Notes under the pieces: model-generated
What the model was told of the DNA's origin: nothing
The model's input: the letters and a program-made list of their open reading frames with translations, nothing else
The model's database searches: none
IMG/VR virus record: IMGVR_UViG_2162886007_000107
Location: 172,431 to 236,430 of that record
DNA length: 64,000 bases
Direction: 5' to 3' (one strand)
Origin: a virus
Shown: piece after piece, positions 47,598 through 56,586 of the stretch
Numbering within the stretch: the first letter of the stretch is position 1
How the letters are laid out: every line of letters starts with the position of its first letter
Program-made: the position numbers and the translations under genes

Positions 47598-48057
47598 CGT
47601 AACTGGTTATCGCGCTACCACCACTTTCCGCTACTTGGATCAATCTGACTTCTGCGACCATGTTTCTCATGGCGATGTCAGCAATGCGGTTGGCGAGTTT
47701 TACGAAGACGATAGTTTCGGCCCAGTTGGTATTTATATCGTCTGTGCTGCTTGCCGTGATAAATGTTTGGAATCTCAGGGTAATGAACCTAAAGTTTGCC
47801 ACGACTGCCGTATGACTGTCTTGCATAAAGACACCATCACCTGGAAGTGGTATGACTTCGATTCCAGACAAGGTGACGAGCCGCTCGTGATCTGCAATGG
47901 TTGCTGTGTTCTCCCTACTCACATTGCGCGGGTAGATAACGACACTCGTAACTATCGCGAAGAAATGGGCTACGAAGATGAAGATGACCGCGATGACGAT
48001 GATCAAGATGATGATCGCGATCGTTTCGATGTAGAAGACGAGCTTCTCGGGATGTAA
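47590..48057 (+). CDS. Cys-rich protein with acidic tail, 155 aa
   Basis: ATG 47590 overlaps the previous gene by 8 bases. Cysteines occur as CAACRDKC (about 53-60), CHDC (about 70-73) and CNGCC (about 103-107), a spacing that could form one or two zinc-binding sites. Residues 125-150 are almost entirely Asp/Glu/Arg (DEDDRDDDDQDDDRDR), resembling nucleic-acid-mimicking or charged tails. Function unknown. Confidence 0.82.
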   Translation: MANVTGYRATTTFRYLDQSDFCDHVSHGDVSNAVGEFYEDDSFGPVGIYIVCAACRDKCLESQGNEPKVCHDCRMTVLHKDTITWKWYDFDSRQGDEPLVICNGCCVLPTHIARVDNDTRNYREEMGYEDEDDRDDDDQDDDRDRFDVEDELLGM

Positions 48058-48059
48058 CA

Positions 48060-48134
48060 ATGAAATACAAAAAGCCCGGCAAGTTAAAGCACTTGTACTT
48101 GTTGTTAAGAAGACTCTTTTCCAAAGATGCGTAA
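48060..48134 (+). CDS. Possible micro-protein, 24 aa
   Basis: ATG two bases after the previous stop opens MKYKKPGKLKHLYLLLRRLF..., a very basic, amphipathic peptide ending before the terminator. CGGGAT lies upstream. Too short for confidence, but the position is typical of this genome. Confidence 0.35.
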   Translation: MKYKKPGKLKHLYLLLRRLFSKDA

Positions 48135-48145
48135 TAAGGTTAATA

Positions 48146-48195
48146 CCTCCTATCTCCCAAGTGGGAGATAGGAGGATAACTTGTTTCTTTTTTTT
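48146..48195 (+). terminator. Terminator between convergent operons
   Basis: Perfect 13-bp stem CCTCCTATCTCCC (48146-48158) and 48163-48175, AAGT loop. The plus side is followed by TTGTTTCTTTTTTTT. The minus-strand fibre operon ends at 48199, so the hairpin may serve both. Confidence 0.88.
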
Positions 48196-48198
48196 GCT

Positions 48199-49536
48199 TT
48201 AGACTTCTTCGATGATTGGTCTCCAACCAGCGTAGGTTTGAGTGCCGTTTAAAGCAACATACCAGCCAGCCAAAAGTTGACGGTTACCTGCGTTGTCAGC
48301 ATCGTTGTAGCCACGAACCAAATGAGCACTGTTACCAGTGATAATTTCCTGACACCAGGTCATTACACCAGCGCCTGCTGAGGTAGCTTTACTGGTAGAA
48401 AGCCCCAGTTCAGCATCCGTGTAAGCAGCCCAACGTGGATAAGCTTGCACCTCTGGCTGATTCAACGATACACCGCCGTATACGGGGTATATGAGGTCGT
48501 TAAACGAACCACCTGTGGCAATGGTGCCATAACCAGCAGGCTCGCTAGCAGCGCCTGTAGGAAGCCTCAGGGTATGTGCTTTACCATTGATCTGGAACTG
48601 TGTCGTCCCTTTGGTAATACCCAAATTATTCATTGCTTCCCATGTCATGCCATGACGCAGAGCTTTCTTCGGCATGTACACAGTCTTGCCTTTATAACGA
48701 TACTTCAACCAGGTGGTGTTAGCATTCGTTACAGAACCAATGGAACCCATACCAACCAAGGACGTCAGTGCAGCAACAGTAATGAAGTCTGCTTCAGCTA
48801 CTTCCCCATAGAACAAATCTTCAGGAGGAAGTTCACCAATGAATTCCAACACAGGACGGAAGCCATAAACATCCAACGTACCTTGTCCGTTACCTTCACT
48901 AGCATTAGCGTCATTGATAATGGTGTGCCGGGCAATTGGATTAAGACTTGTGCCAGCAGAGTAATCCCAGCCACGAGCAGACAAAGCAGTAGTAATGCTG
49001 GTATGTTGGTTTTTACATACCGAGATCACACCTCTTTGTCCAATCAAGTTGGGCGCTGTTAGCAAACCTAGATCTCCTGCGGTGTAATACGACCACACAT
49101 CAGCAGAAGGACGATCGGGAGCAGAAAAAATTGGCCACAGATATTGATCCCACTCACCGCCACCGTTGTTGTTCAGGATGGAAGAGAAAGGGTCAATAGA
49201 CATACCAGACATCAGACGGACCTTGTAACCTAATCCGCCGATAAGAACTTGCTTACCTGTCAGCAAAGAAGCTGCCTTTAAAGCAGCGACTGTTGTGCCA
49301 TAACGCAATGGTTTACGTGCAATGTAAAACGTCTTGCCTGCATCGATGTATTTCAACCAACCAGCTTTATCGTTGATCGGTGTCCCAGAGGTCAAGTTTA
49401 ACAAACTAGCCAATGCAGGACCATCAATCAGATCATCAGAACTCACCCATCCTTGGAATGGTTTACCTGCCACTACGGCAGGAGGGACAAACGGGAGCAC
49501 TCCGGTACTCCCAACAGAAATCAATTGTTCTATCAT
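48199..49536 (-). CDS. Tail-fibre/adhesin with two GWRPVLEL-type domains, 445 aa
   Basis: Start ATG 49536 gives MIEQLISVGS, the start style of this block; a longer frame upstream is unsupported. Two homologous domains: the first with WLKYIDAGKTFYIARKPLRY and YGFRPVLEF, the second with WLKYRYKGKTVYMPKKALRH and the terminal AGWRPIIEEV. Each domain is about 200 residues, beta-rich and Gly/Asn-rich, as expected of a receptor-binding tail protein. Nine such domains occur in seven genes here. No enzyme motif. Confidence 0.85.
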   Translation of the reverse strand: MIEQLISVGSTGVLPFVPPAVVAGKPFQGWVSSDDLIDGPALASLLNLTSGTPINDKAGWLKYIDAGKTFYIARKPLRYGTTVAALKAASLLTGKQVLIGGLGYKVRLMSGMSIDPFSSILNNNGGGEWDQYLWPIFSAPDRPSADVWSYYTAGDLGLLTAPNLIGQRGVISVCKNQHTSITTALSARGWDYSAGTSLNPIARHTIINDANASEGNGQGTLDVYGFRPVLEFIGELPPEDLFYGEVAEADFITVAALTSLVGMGSIGSVTNANTTWLKYRYKGKTVYMPKKALRHGMTWEAMNNLGITKGTTQFQINGKAHTLRLPTGAASEPAGYGTIATGGSFNDLIYPVYGGVSLNQPEVQAYPRWAAYTDAELGLSTSKATSAGAGVMTWCQEIITGNSAHLVRGYNDADNAGNRQLLAGWYVALNGTQTYAGWRPIIEEV

Positions 49537-49546
49537 GAAATGGCAC

Positions 49547-50005
49547 CTATGCCGCCATAGCAACAGGCTTTGGCAAAGTTGGATTCTTAACGATACGGTA
49601 CACGTTAACACCGGCCATGATTACTTTCTTCTTCCATGGGGTTACTTCTAGCACATCCATTGACTCTTTCAAGATAGCGTCAATTTCTTTGCGTGTAACC
49701 GGTACTCTGGTTTCAACTCCATTTACCAACTCAATGATGTAGTAAGTAGTACAGAGCTTGTCATGCAAAGTGGTGCATTGAGTGTACTCGCCAATCGGAG
49801 GAAGCAACCACCACAGCCAACGTGGGATAGTAGCGCCATCCGTTTGAAAGCCTGTCTCAACAGTGACGTAGCGTTTGGAGTTCTCTACGCCAATGTAATA
49901 ATTAAACCCAGGAACAGTGTCCCAAAGATCCTTCTTATTAATCGCGCTCGCAAGTTTGTTGTAACGCAACTGCTCTTCAGCGCTAAACCGTGTGAATGCG
50001 CTCAT
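49547..50005 (-). CDS. DUF1353-family phage protein, 152 aa
   Basis: TDGATIPRWLWWLLPPIGEY followed by ...TLHDKLC, with C-terminal helices (RKEIDAILKESM, KKVIMAGVNVYRI), matches the DUF1353 pattern (DGAS/T-IP, then HD). The H-D pair is intact. The family is common beside phage structural genes; its role is unclear. ATG at 50005 chosen (ATG 50008 adjacent), with GGAG upstream. Confidence 0.78.
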   Translation of the reverse strand: MSAFTRFSAEEQLRYNKLASAINKKDLWDTVPGFNYYIGVENSKRYVTVETGFQTDGATIPRWLWWLLPPIGEYTQCTTLHDKLCTTYYIIELVNGVETRVPVTRKEIDAILKESMDVLEVTPWKKKVIMAGVNVYRIVKNPTLPKPVAMAA

Positions 50006-50031
50006 CATTAAGCTCCGTGCAAGTGTTCGGT

Positions 50032-50661
50032 CTATACCCAGGGCTGGTATCCAGAAACCCAGATAAGAAGAGGACGCCAACCGTTAGAAGCAAAGGTGGT
50101 ATCCATGTTCTGATTATAGAGCGTTGTGTATTCGCCCTTAACTCCACGCGTGTAATACTGGAATTGGTTGTAGGTTTCGGTAATGTAGTTACTGACACCC
50201 TGACCAGCCGTGTTTTCTGGACCTATACCAATATCGTCATAGCTAAGGTTTGCCCAGCGGATTGGTGGATTTTGCCCATTCTGCAATTTACCACCAACAA
50301 TGATGCCAGACATAATCCTCATCCAATCGCTAGTATTGCCGTCTAAACCAGTAAAAGCCTTAATCATCCAGACACCACCCGCAATGTTCACATTCTTGCC
50401 GTACAGCAAGTTAGCGCTTTGCATGGTGCGATAAGAAACAGAATGGCGCAAAGGTTTCTGAGGAATGGCGTAAACGGTGTTGCCCTCGCGAAGAATCATC
50501 CATTGGATGCTGTCTCCTCCAGGCATTAACGTCCCCATCGACCCGGCACCTACAAGTGTGGACAAAGCAGACGCAGTAATAAAGTCGGCTGGATCAACTT
50601 GTACAAAAATTGGTTTGGGAGGAGTACCCTCAGTTGGGTTACTTATTAGCGCTTCGATCAC
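50032..50661 (-). CDS. Tail-fibre protein, single GWRPVLEL-type domain, 209 aa
   Basis: GTG start, MIEALISNPTEG, AAGGAG upstream. One domain: FITASALSTLVGAGSMG, VYAIPQKPLRHSVSYRTM, and the end SNGWRPLLIWVSGYQPWV, which extends past the usual terminus. The shortest member of the family. Confidence 0.83.
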   Translation of the reverse strand: MIEALISNPTEGTPPKPIFVQVDPADFITASALSTLVGAGSMGTLMPGGDSIQWMILREGNTVYAIPQKPLRHSVSYRTMQSANLLYGKNVNIAGGVWMIKAFTGLDGNTSDWMRIMSGIIVGGKLQNGQNPPIRWANLSYDDIGIGPENTAGQGVSNYITETYNQFQYYTRGVKGEYTTLYNQNMDTTFASNGWRPLLIWVSGYQPWV

Positions 50662-50684
50662 GGTAAAACTCCTTCAGGACTATC

Positions 50685-50703
50685 CTCCCCCAACTAGGGG
50701 GAG
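50685..50703 (-). terminator. Hairpin between minus-strand genes
   Basis: CTCCCCC (50685-50691) pairs with GGGGGAG (50697-50703), 5-base loop. Located after the DUF4376-like gene in the direction of transcription; no T-tract. Confidence 0.5.
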
Positions 50704-50729
50704 AATAACCTGTTTACTTAAGCGCTTTA

Positions 50730-51386
50730 TTACGCGGTGAAGAAATCTTCTTCTGTTGGCAGGGTCGGAAGTTCTTCAATGGTGGTGGCGTCACGAGCAG
50801 CGTCTTTCACGTCCCAAGTTTTCTTGTAGCCAAGGTTAGCAGCAGTAAATGCGGCGTTAGCCACTTCTACCATTTCAGCTGCACTGATGTCTACCACAAC
50901 GTTTTCATAGACGCGGAACGAGAAGGTTTGTTCGACGTTTGCTTCCACCATTTCTTTAGCAATGATGCGCAACCCAGTCAAGTTAGCGCGGTCGGCATTG
51001 CGAATCTGAACGTGATAAACGTTCTCGCCGAAAGTGTGAGGGAAGCCACGATCGAACATAGCGATACGCATGGTTTCAGCCTGAGTCTGCAACAGAGCTT
51101 TAGCGGTAGCCAGTTTCTCGGCCATCTCGACTTCACTGAAAGTACGAGAAATCCAAGTCTGACGCCATTCGCCATTAACTTCTTCAGGTGGGCCTTCAGT
51201 TACAACATCATTCACTGGAGGAGAAACTTCGGTCACAACTTCCAAGCCGAACTCGATCAGAATTTCAGCAGTGCTGGTTGGACCAAAAGAAGTATTCGGT
51301 GCAAAGGCCGACAGATCGGTCAGGAACAACGGATACGTGCCGGATTCAGAATGGATCAGGCGGGTTTGACGGGTTACTGTGGTCAT
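50730..51386 (-). CDS. DUF4376-like tail-associated protein, 218 aa
   Basis: Contains EWRQTWISRTFSEVEMAEKL, then a helix, a FGENVYHVQIRNADRANLTGLR segment (quoted in part: VYHVQIRNADR) and a C-terminal helix. This order is typical of DUF4376-type proteins that accompany phage tail fibres. A role in fibre assembly is inferred from family and position. Higher C-ending codon use than the neighbouring fibre genes. Confidence 0.72.
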   Translation of the reverse strand: MTTVTRQTRLIHSESGTYPLFLTDLSAFAPNTSFGPTSTAEILIEFGLEVVTEVSPPVNDVVTEGPPEEVNGEWRQTWISRTFSEVEMAEKLATAKALLQTQAETMRIAMFDRGFPHTFGENVYHVQIRNADRANLTGLRIIAKEMVEANVEQTFSFRVYENVVVDISAAEMVEVANAAFTAANLGYKKTWDVKDAARDATTIEELPTLPTEEDFFTA

Positions 51387-51398
51387 GAATTGTTCTCC

Positions 51399-52304
51399 TT
51401 ACAGAACTAGTTCAAAGAGTGGACGCCAGCCGTGTTGAGGGTGTACTGCGGCTGTAGTCAGGCTGACGTTAAGCAAATCGGGGTTTGTCCCGCTACCACG
51501 GTTAATGCAAGTACTGGTTTGCAAGTCTGTGGAGAAGGTAATCCATCCGGCGTTAGCAATGTCATCCATTTGCCGGATACCCAATGTATCTGGATATGCG
51601 CGTGCTTGGAAAACATAAGGAAGAATCAGATCGTATTCGCCACCAACCTGATCAGCTGCCGCACCACTGGTACTGGACATTACTGCACGAGACGTAGGTA
51701 CTCGCATGATGAAAGAATGGTCACCCTTCGTTACTCCTTTGGCTTGAGGGATAGTACCAAAGGTAGTTTTAGCGTAGGGAGCCCAATCCGCACTTGGGAA
51801 GTTACCGTAGATCACACCGGCACGATACAACAGCTCCCAGGTCAGGTTGGTATAGATAGCCTGGCTTGCGATAAAGAGGATCTTCCCTTTATACACAAAC
51901 TTAAACCAACCTAGGTTAACGTCGGTGTTCTCGGTAGCAGAGCTAGGAATAGTTCCGACAAAGTTTTTACACTCTTGGGTCGTGAACAAATCAGACATTG
52001 CAAGTTTGCCGAAATAACCGAAGTTCCAATCACCACGATTAAGTACCTGAGGTCCCGGACCGGTGTATGGCATGTAAGCCAATGCCTTGTTTGGTGTCAA
52101 AGCTACGTCGGTTCCTTTACGAGAAGCTACGCGATAGTAGTACAGCTGATTACGTACCGCGGTATCGTCTGTGTAGGTCAGAGTGCCGCCGGGAACGACT
52201 ACCAATGGAGCTGGTAACGCGCCATCAGCAATCGGCGAAGCAGACCGATAGATCGTGTAATCATCAGCCGCATTTGAATCGGTCCAATCAATTTTGACGG
52301 GCAT
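51399..52304 (-). CDS. Tail-fibre protein, FN3-like N-domain plus GWRPVLEL-type domain, 301 aa
   Basis: Residues 1-80 look like a fibronectin-III-type domain (KIDWTDSNAADDYTIYRS, LTYTDDTA, YYYRVAS). The rest is the family domain, with DWNFGYFGKLAMSDLF, KGKILFIASQAIYTNLTW and HGWRPLFELVL at the end. The FN3-like part may act as spacer. One of three consecutive genes with this layout. Confidence 0.84.
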   Translation of the reverse strand: MPVKIDWTDSNAADDYTIYRSASPIADGALPAPLVVVPGGTLTYTDDTAVRNQLYYYRVASRKGTDVALTPNKALAYMPYTGPGPQVLNRGDWNFGYFGKLAMSDLFTTQECKNFVGTIPSSATENTDVNLGWFKFVYKGKILFIASQAIYTNLTWELLYRAGVIYGNFPSADWAPYAKTTFGTIPQAKGVTKGDHSFIMRVPTSRAVMSSTSGAAADQVGGEYDLILPYVFQARAYPDTLGIRQMDDIANAGWITFSTDLQTSTCINRGSGTNPDLLNVSLTTAAVHPQHGWRPLFELVL

Positions 52305-52315
52305 TTAACCCTCCG

Positions 52316-53269
52316 TTAAGCAGGAATGTATTCAAGAACAGGCACCCAGCTAACCCAAGCTCCAGAAGCCGCACCAGTAATGGCCCGGGGGAACACATCA
52401 GACCAGTTGGCGTTACTAACCGACCAGTTGTTAGTAGTGTTGAAATGCTGGGTAGCCATTAATGGATAAGGAACACCAGAAGCATCGCCCCATTTAAAAG
52501 GCTGTAGTAAAGGGACGTCAGCAGCAAGAATAGACGTGGTCATAGAGCACATCAACTCACACCACTCGCTTCCTTTAAACGTGCTACGATCAGGAACGTT
52601 TTGATCCGTTGCCAAAGTACTGTTTTTAGGAATACGTACCAAGAAACTATCGCTACCGACGGTGACGACCTTTTTCTGGTTAACTGGGGCCGAGATAACA
52701 GGACTGGCTCCAACCGTTGTCAGGTTAAATGGAGCAGCCCCTGGGCCATCAACACCGTAAACCAATCCCAAGTTATAAATCTGAGACCAGGTGGAAGTGC
52801 CTGCTACGGAGAACGTGTTGTTGGGGAAAAACAAGATTTTGCCATTAAAGACAAACTTGTACCAACCGGTCATTGTGCCATCGGCCGGAGCAGATCCCAG
52901 CTGATTACTGGCATTTACTGCTGTACGCAATCCAGAGATAGTAAACAGCTGGGCAGCGGGCACAAAGCCCATATACCCAGCATTCCAGTTACCGCGCAAT
53001 ACGGTATTGCCGCCTGGCCCTGTCTTGGAGAAGTTTCCGTACAACATGCACTGACTGTATTGAGTATTGGACCCGGCCTTAACGGCCTCAACCATGTAAT
53101 ACCGAGTGCTTCGATCTGGGACCGTAGTGTCGGTATACGTGACGGCTGTTGGATCCAACACCGCTTTGGTGCCTGGCAATGTTGCTGGAGTGAACGCCGT
53201 ATCGGACCAGTAGATCGTCAACGTGTCAGGAAGGCTGGACATTGCAGGCCAATCAATTTTGATAGACAT
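52316..53269 (-). CDS. Tail-fibre protein, FN3-like N-domain plus GWRPVLEL-type domain, 317 aa
   Basis: Same architecture as its neighbours: KIDWPAMSSLPDTLTIYWS N-domain, then NWNAGYMGFVPAAQLF, NGKILFFPNNTFSVAGTSTW and a divergent end SWVPVLEYIPA. Divergence is greatest in loops between conserved strands, as expected if the loops contact receptors. ATG behind AAGGAGAT on the minus strand. Confidence 0.84.
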   Translation of the reverse strand: MSIKIDWPAMSSLPDTLTIYWSDTAFTPATLPGTKAVLDPTAVTYTDTTVPDRSTRYYMVEAVKAGSNTQYSQCMLYGNFSKTGPGGNTVLRGNWNAGYMGFVPAAQLFTISGLRTAVNASNQLGSAPADGTMTGWYKFVFNGKILFFPNNTFSVAGTSTWSQIYNLGLVYGVDGPGAAPFNLTTVGASPVISAPVNQKKVVTVGSDSFLVRIPKNSTLATDQNVPDRSTFKGSEWCELMCSMTTSILAADVPLLQPFKWGDASGVPYPLMATQHFNTTNNWSVSNANWSDVFPRAITGAASGAWVSWVPVLEYIPA

Positions 53270-53278
53270 GGAATCTCC

Positions 53279-54229
53279 TTAGCTTTCGATCAATTCCAGT
53301 ACTGGCCACCAGCCGTAGAGTACACCGTTCCAGGTGGCCGCAGCTCGGTTGGCAGGACCGGTACGGTTAGCAGTACCGTTACCACGAACCAAGTTGTTGG
53401 CGGAGTTACCAGCGGCAATACGTTCTTGAACGACACTGCCAGAAGTCACGCCAGTGGAGGACATGAACAGGTCGGCTACAGTAGCTTGTTGAACGTTAGC
53501 CATTCGTTGCAGATCTGGGCAATACATCGACAATGGATAGACAATGTCATTCCATTCGTTAGGCCACAATTCAGTAGGCTCGGTAACGCTTGGTGTAACA
53601 GGATAACGTGCCAAAGTATCGTCAAAGCCAGTCATGCAGCGCACACGGTAGAGTTCACCGCCAATGGTTACCTTAGCACTTTGGTTAACGTTAGCCCCGG
53701 CGTTAGTTGGGCCAGGACCATCAACACCGTAAACCAGCCCGAGGTCATAAAGAGTTTTCCAACCAATGTTACCGCAGATAGGACCATTAGGAACGTACAA
53801 CACTTTCCCGTTACGAATCCATTTATGCCACAAAGGACCTGGTTGGTTAACTACACCAATGGTCAGACCTACAGCAGTACGCAGATCAGTGGTATTGATA
53901 AACTCGCCAGAGGTCAGTGTACCAAAGTAACCATAATTGAAATCACCAATCTGCAAACTAACAGGCCCAGCACCTTTACGAGGGACAGCCCGAATAGGGA
54001 TGTTGTCGGTGCTTTGTTTATCGCCGTTGCTATTGATGGTGGTTTCAAACACGTAGTAGTACAACGTGTCGCGAACAGTGGTAGTGTCGGTGTAAGTGGT
54101 TTCGTTATTGGTCAATGTCGCAATGGGGTTAGCGAGATTAGAACGATCCAATTTACTGGTACCACGATAGATCTTGGTGGTGAATGTACCTGGAGCATTC
54201 AGGTTAGTCCACTGAAGAATCGTATCCAT
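53279..54229 (-). CDS. Tail-fibre protein, FN3-like N-domain plus GWRPVLEL-type domain, 316 aa
   Basis: N-domain with LQWTNLNAPGTFTTKIYRG and YYYVFET; then DFNYGYFGTLTSGEF, NGKVLYVPNGPICGN, LVYGVDGPGPTNAG and the end YGWWPVLELIES. LVYGVDGPG also occurs in the 52316 protein, so these two are especially close. Start behind GGAAGTAA. Confidence 0.84.
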   Translation of the reverse strand: MDTILQWTNLNAPGTFTTKIYRGTSKLDRSNLANPIATLTNNETTYTDTTTVRDTLYYYVFETTINSNGDKQSTDNIPIRAVPRKGAGPVSLQIGDFNYGYFGTLTSGEFINTTDLRTAVGLTIGVVNQPGPLWHKWIRNGKVLYVPNGPICGNIGWKTLYDLGLVYGVDGPGPTNAGANVNQSAKVTIGGELYRVRCMTGFDDTLARYPVTPSVTEPTELWPNEWNDIVYPLSMYCPDLQRMANVQQATVADLFMSSTGVTSGSVVQERIAAGNSANNLVRGNGTANRTGPANRAAATWNGVLYGWWPVLELIES

Positions 54230-54241
54230 TATTTACTTCCT

Positions 54242-55246
54242 TTAAGCGACATACGAGCCGGTGATAGTAAAAGCCTTAAGGCCCGGAGACTCCGCGGTAC
54301 CTCTAGGTGCCGATGGTTTAAGAGCCTGATTAACAAAACTGTAAGTCGGGTTAGGTAGCTGATAAGGCCAAGTTTTTTGTCTTGGAGCTGCCGGTTTTTG
54401 AGCCGGGCTACCTGTCCACTGCCGAACATCATTAATGACTGGAGCAAAAGGACCTGGGGTTCTGTACAACAGGGTATATGGATCTTTAGCCTCTGTATCA
54501 GGAATCAGCTCCAGCACTGGACGCCAGTAATGGCCACTAATGCCTGATACTCGATCTGTTTTAAGGATCGTTCTGTAAGCACCCATGATCACACCACTAG
54601 CGCCATCACCACGTACGTTACACTGGTTAACGTTGTTGGACATGGTTTCCATGGTAACGGAGTCAGGGCTAGACTGACTCCACCCTAAGGCGTTATAGGA
54701 CATTGTAGCAAACTTTGGGGTAATGTTGCCATCAAGCGAAATACTGCAACGACCCAGCAATTGACTCCATTCACCCGTGTAGTCCCCGACGTTTGCAGGG
54801 GCAACAGGATCAGCAGCGTAACCTCTAACTAGTCGAGGTTTTAATACCCAGAGTTTTTCACCCTCATATTTAGGCATCTGAATGAACTGATGCTTAGGAG
54901 TGGCCAGAGGGTATTTGCCGTTATCGCGCGTCCCATACACCATACCAGCAGCATACAGGTCAGCCCAGGACACGTTACTGCGGAAAGGTCGTTTAGCAAT
55001 GAAGATGACCTTGCCGTTCCAGATGAATTTAAGCCAGTGGTTAGCACCAGGGACCAAGTCTGGGTGGTCGGTACCTTGATACATACCACCCGCACCAGCC
55101 ACCTGGGAAATGCCAAACAGTTGAGTGTCCGTCACTTCACCAAAGTAACCCAGGTTCTGATCACCGCTAAGCAGTGCTTTTGGTCCAGGACCTGAGTTAC
55201 CGATGTAAATAGCTTTACTACCTGTAGTAAGTAGTTGCTCAATCAT
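54242..55246 (-). CDS. Tail-fibre protein, GWRPVLEL-type domain with Pro-rich C-terminal extension, 334 aa
   Basis: MIEQLLTTGS start. Domain marks are QNLGYFGEVTDTQLF, NGKVIFIAKRPFRSNVSW, GMVYG and HYWRPVLELIPD at about residue 245. A further 85 residues, rich in Pro and aromatic residues (PAQKPAAPRQKTWPYQLP), follow and are unique to this member. The extension might bind a partner or be a transferred end. Confidence 0.83.
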   Translation of the reverse strand: MIEQLLTTGSKAIYIGNSGPGPKALLSGDQNLGYFGEVTDTQLFGISQVAGAGGMYQGTDHPDLVPGANHWLKFIWNGKVIFIAKRPFRSNVSWADLYAAGMVYGTRDNGKYPLATPKHQFIQMPKYEGEKLWVLKPRLVRGYAADPVAPANVGDYTGEWSQLLGRCSISLDGNITPKFATMSYNALGWSQSSPDSVTMETMSNNVNQCNVRGDGASGVIMGAYRTILKTDRVSGISGHYWRPVLELIPDTEAKDPYTLLYRTPGPFAPVINDVRQWTGSPAQKPAAPRQKTWPYQLPNPTYSFVNQALKPSAPRGTAESPGLKAFTITGSYVA

Positions 55247-55259
55247 GTTGTTCCCTCCA

Positions 55260-56516
55260 TTAAGGGACTAATTCGAGTACCGGTCTCCAGCCATAACCAG
55301 CATGAGTGGTGTTAGCGATCTGGTACCATACGCCAAGGAATCCAGGATAACCGCGTGTCAACCATCCACCATTAGCACTGTTGGCTTCTTGGCACAAGGT
55401 CAGCTCGCCGTTGCCTGTACTACCAGTCCAACCAACATCAGTATTGGTAAGAGAGTCCCAACGATCAGCAGCTTGTCCCGAATAGTTGACAGTAACGCGG
55501 GAGAAGTAACTGTTATATTCACCACCAGCCGTAGCGCCTGGGTTAGAGGTCGCGCCTGTCATTAAACGAACTTTGTAGTTAAGCCCACCAATGTTAACAA
55601 CCTTCGTACCGTTAACAGCGCCAACGGCATTCAGTTGCTCATATGTAATCGCACCGAAGAAAGGAGTCTTGGCAATGTAGAACGTTTTGCCGTTGTCAAC
55701 AAACTTCAGCCAACCACCGTCCGGTTGGATAGATACTTTACCGGTGTTAGTAACACCAAGAAGGTTGTACAACGCCAGACCACCAATTAAGTTAGCTGCC
55801 GTTACTACACCTCTATAAGGAGATGGAGGAATGGTAGATTTCTTAACAAGTACTGGACGCCAACCGTAATACGTCTGCGGGTTATTAGGCGGCATGTTCC
55901 AGATACCCATGATAGGGTGGTTACCACTGGAATTCTGCCAGTCATTGCCTCGCAAACAATAACCGTTAGCTAAAGTCTCGGCGCAAATAGTGAAAACACC
56001 ATCGCCAAGGTCGGCTCCTCCTGGAGCACCAAGTCCTAACATTGTTCTTGTGTAGTTACCCCAAATGGGGGCTCCACTAATGCCACCACGGTCAGAGTTA
56101 TCATAGATCGCATACATGTAGCGATTCCACTCACCCCCAGCGTTGGACGGCACTGCATTTGCAGAAGAAGAAATTGCACCTGTCATCATTCGACAGATGT
56201 AAACCTCCCCTCTGATAGTAATCTCTTTGGCACCATTGTTGGTGGCCTGCATGATTTGTTCGTAAGTAGTCGCGTAACGAATCGGCTTCTTAGCGATAAG
56301 CAGTTCTAGTCCGCTGTCTTCAATGAAATGAAGCCAACCACCATCCCTATTCATTGTTGCGCCGGGAGTTAACCCGATAAGTGTAGCGAGGGCATCACCA
56401 TAAATAAAGTCAGCTGACTTTGTTATTCCTTTAAACGGAGTCCCTTCCGGAAAAGGTATGTCGGAATTGTCATCAGCTCCCTGTTTATATCCGGTCCCAA
56501 TCAGAGCTTCGATCAT
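55260..56516 (-). CDS. Tail-fibre protein with two GWRPVLEL-type domains, 418 aa
   Basis: MIEALIGTG start. Domain 1: WLHFIEDSGLELLIAKKPIRY, ICRMMTGA, GEWNRYMYAI and YYGWRPVLVKK. Domain 2: WLKFVDNGKTFYIAKTPFFG, YKVRLMTGA, GGEYNSYF and YGWRPVLELVP. The two domains are clearly homologous. It resembles the 48199 protein in having two domains and no FN3-like part. Confidence 0.85.
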   Translation of the reverse strand: MIEALIGTGYKQGADDNSDIPFPEGTPFKGITKSADFIYGDALATLIGLTPGATMNRDGGWLHFIEDSGLELLIAKKPIRYATTYEQIMQATNNGAKEITIRGEVYICRMMTGAISSSANAVPSNAGGEWNRYMYAIYDNSDRGGISGAPIWGNYTRTMLGLGAPGGADLGDGVFTICAETLANGYCLRGNDWQNSSGNHPIMGIWNMPPNNPQTYYGWRPVLVKKSTIPPSPYRGVVTAANLIGGLALYNLLGVTNTGKVSIQPDGGWLKFVDNGKTFYIAKTPFFGAITYEQLNAVGAVNGTKVVNIGGLNYKVRLMTGATSNPGATAGGEYNSYFSRVTVNYSGQAADRWDSLTNTDVGWTGSTGNGELTLCQEANSANGGWLTRGYPGFLGVWYQIANTTHAGYGWRPVLELVP

Positions 56517-56549
56517 CTTGTGATCCTTTAAAGGAAGAAACGAACACTA

Positions 56550-56573
56550 GGAACCTCCCCGTAAGGAGGTCCC
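56550..56573 (-). terminator. Hairpin after the long fibre gene
   Basis: GGAACCTCC (56550-56558) pairs with GGAGGTCCC (56565-56573), one mismatch. On the minus strand it lies after the stop at 56587 and is followed by a T-containing stretch. Confidence 0.6.
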
Positions 56574-56586
56574 TGTGTCCATGAGG

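Noticed and set aside
52601-54358. Open frame of 585 codons antisense to two fibre genes
   Set aside because: It spans the junction between two well-supported fibre genes with homologues on both sides, and its product has no recognisable features.
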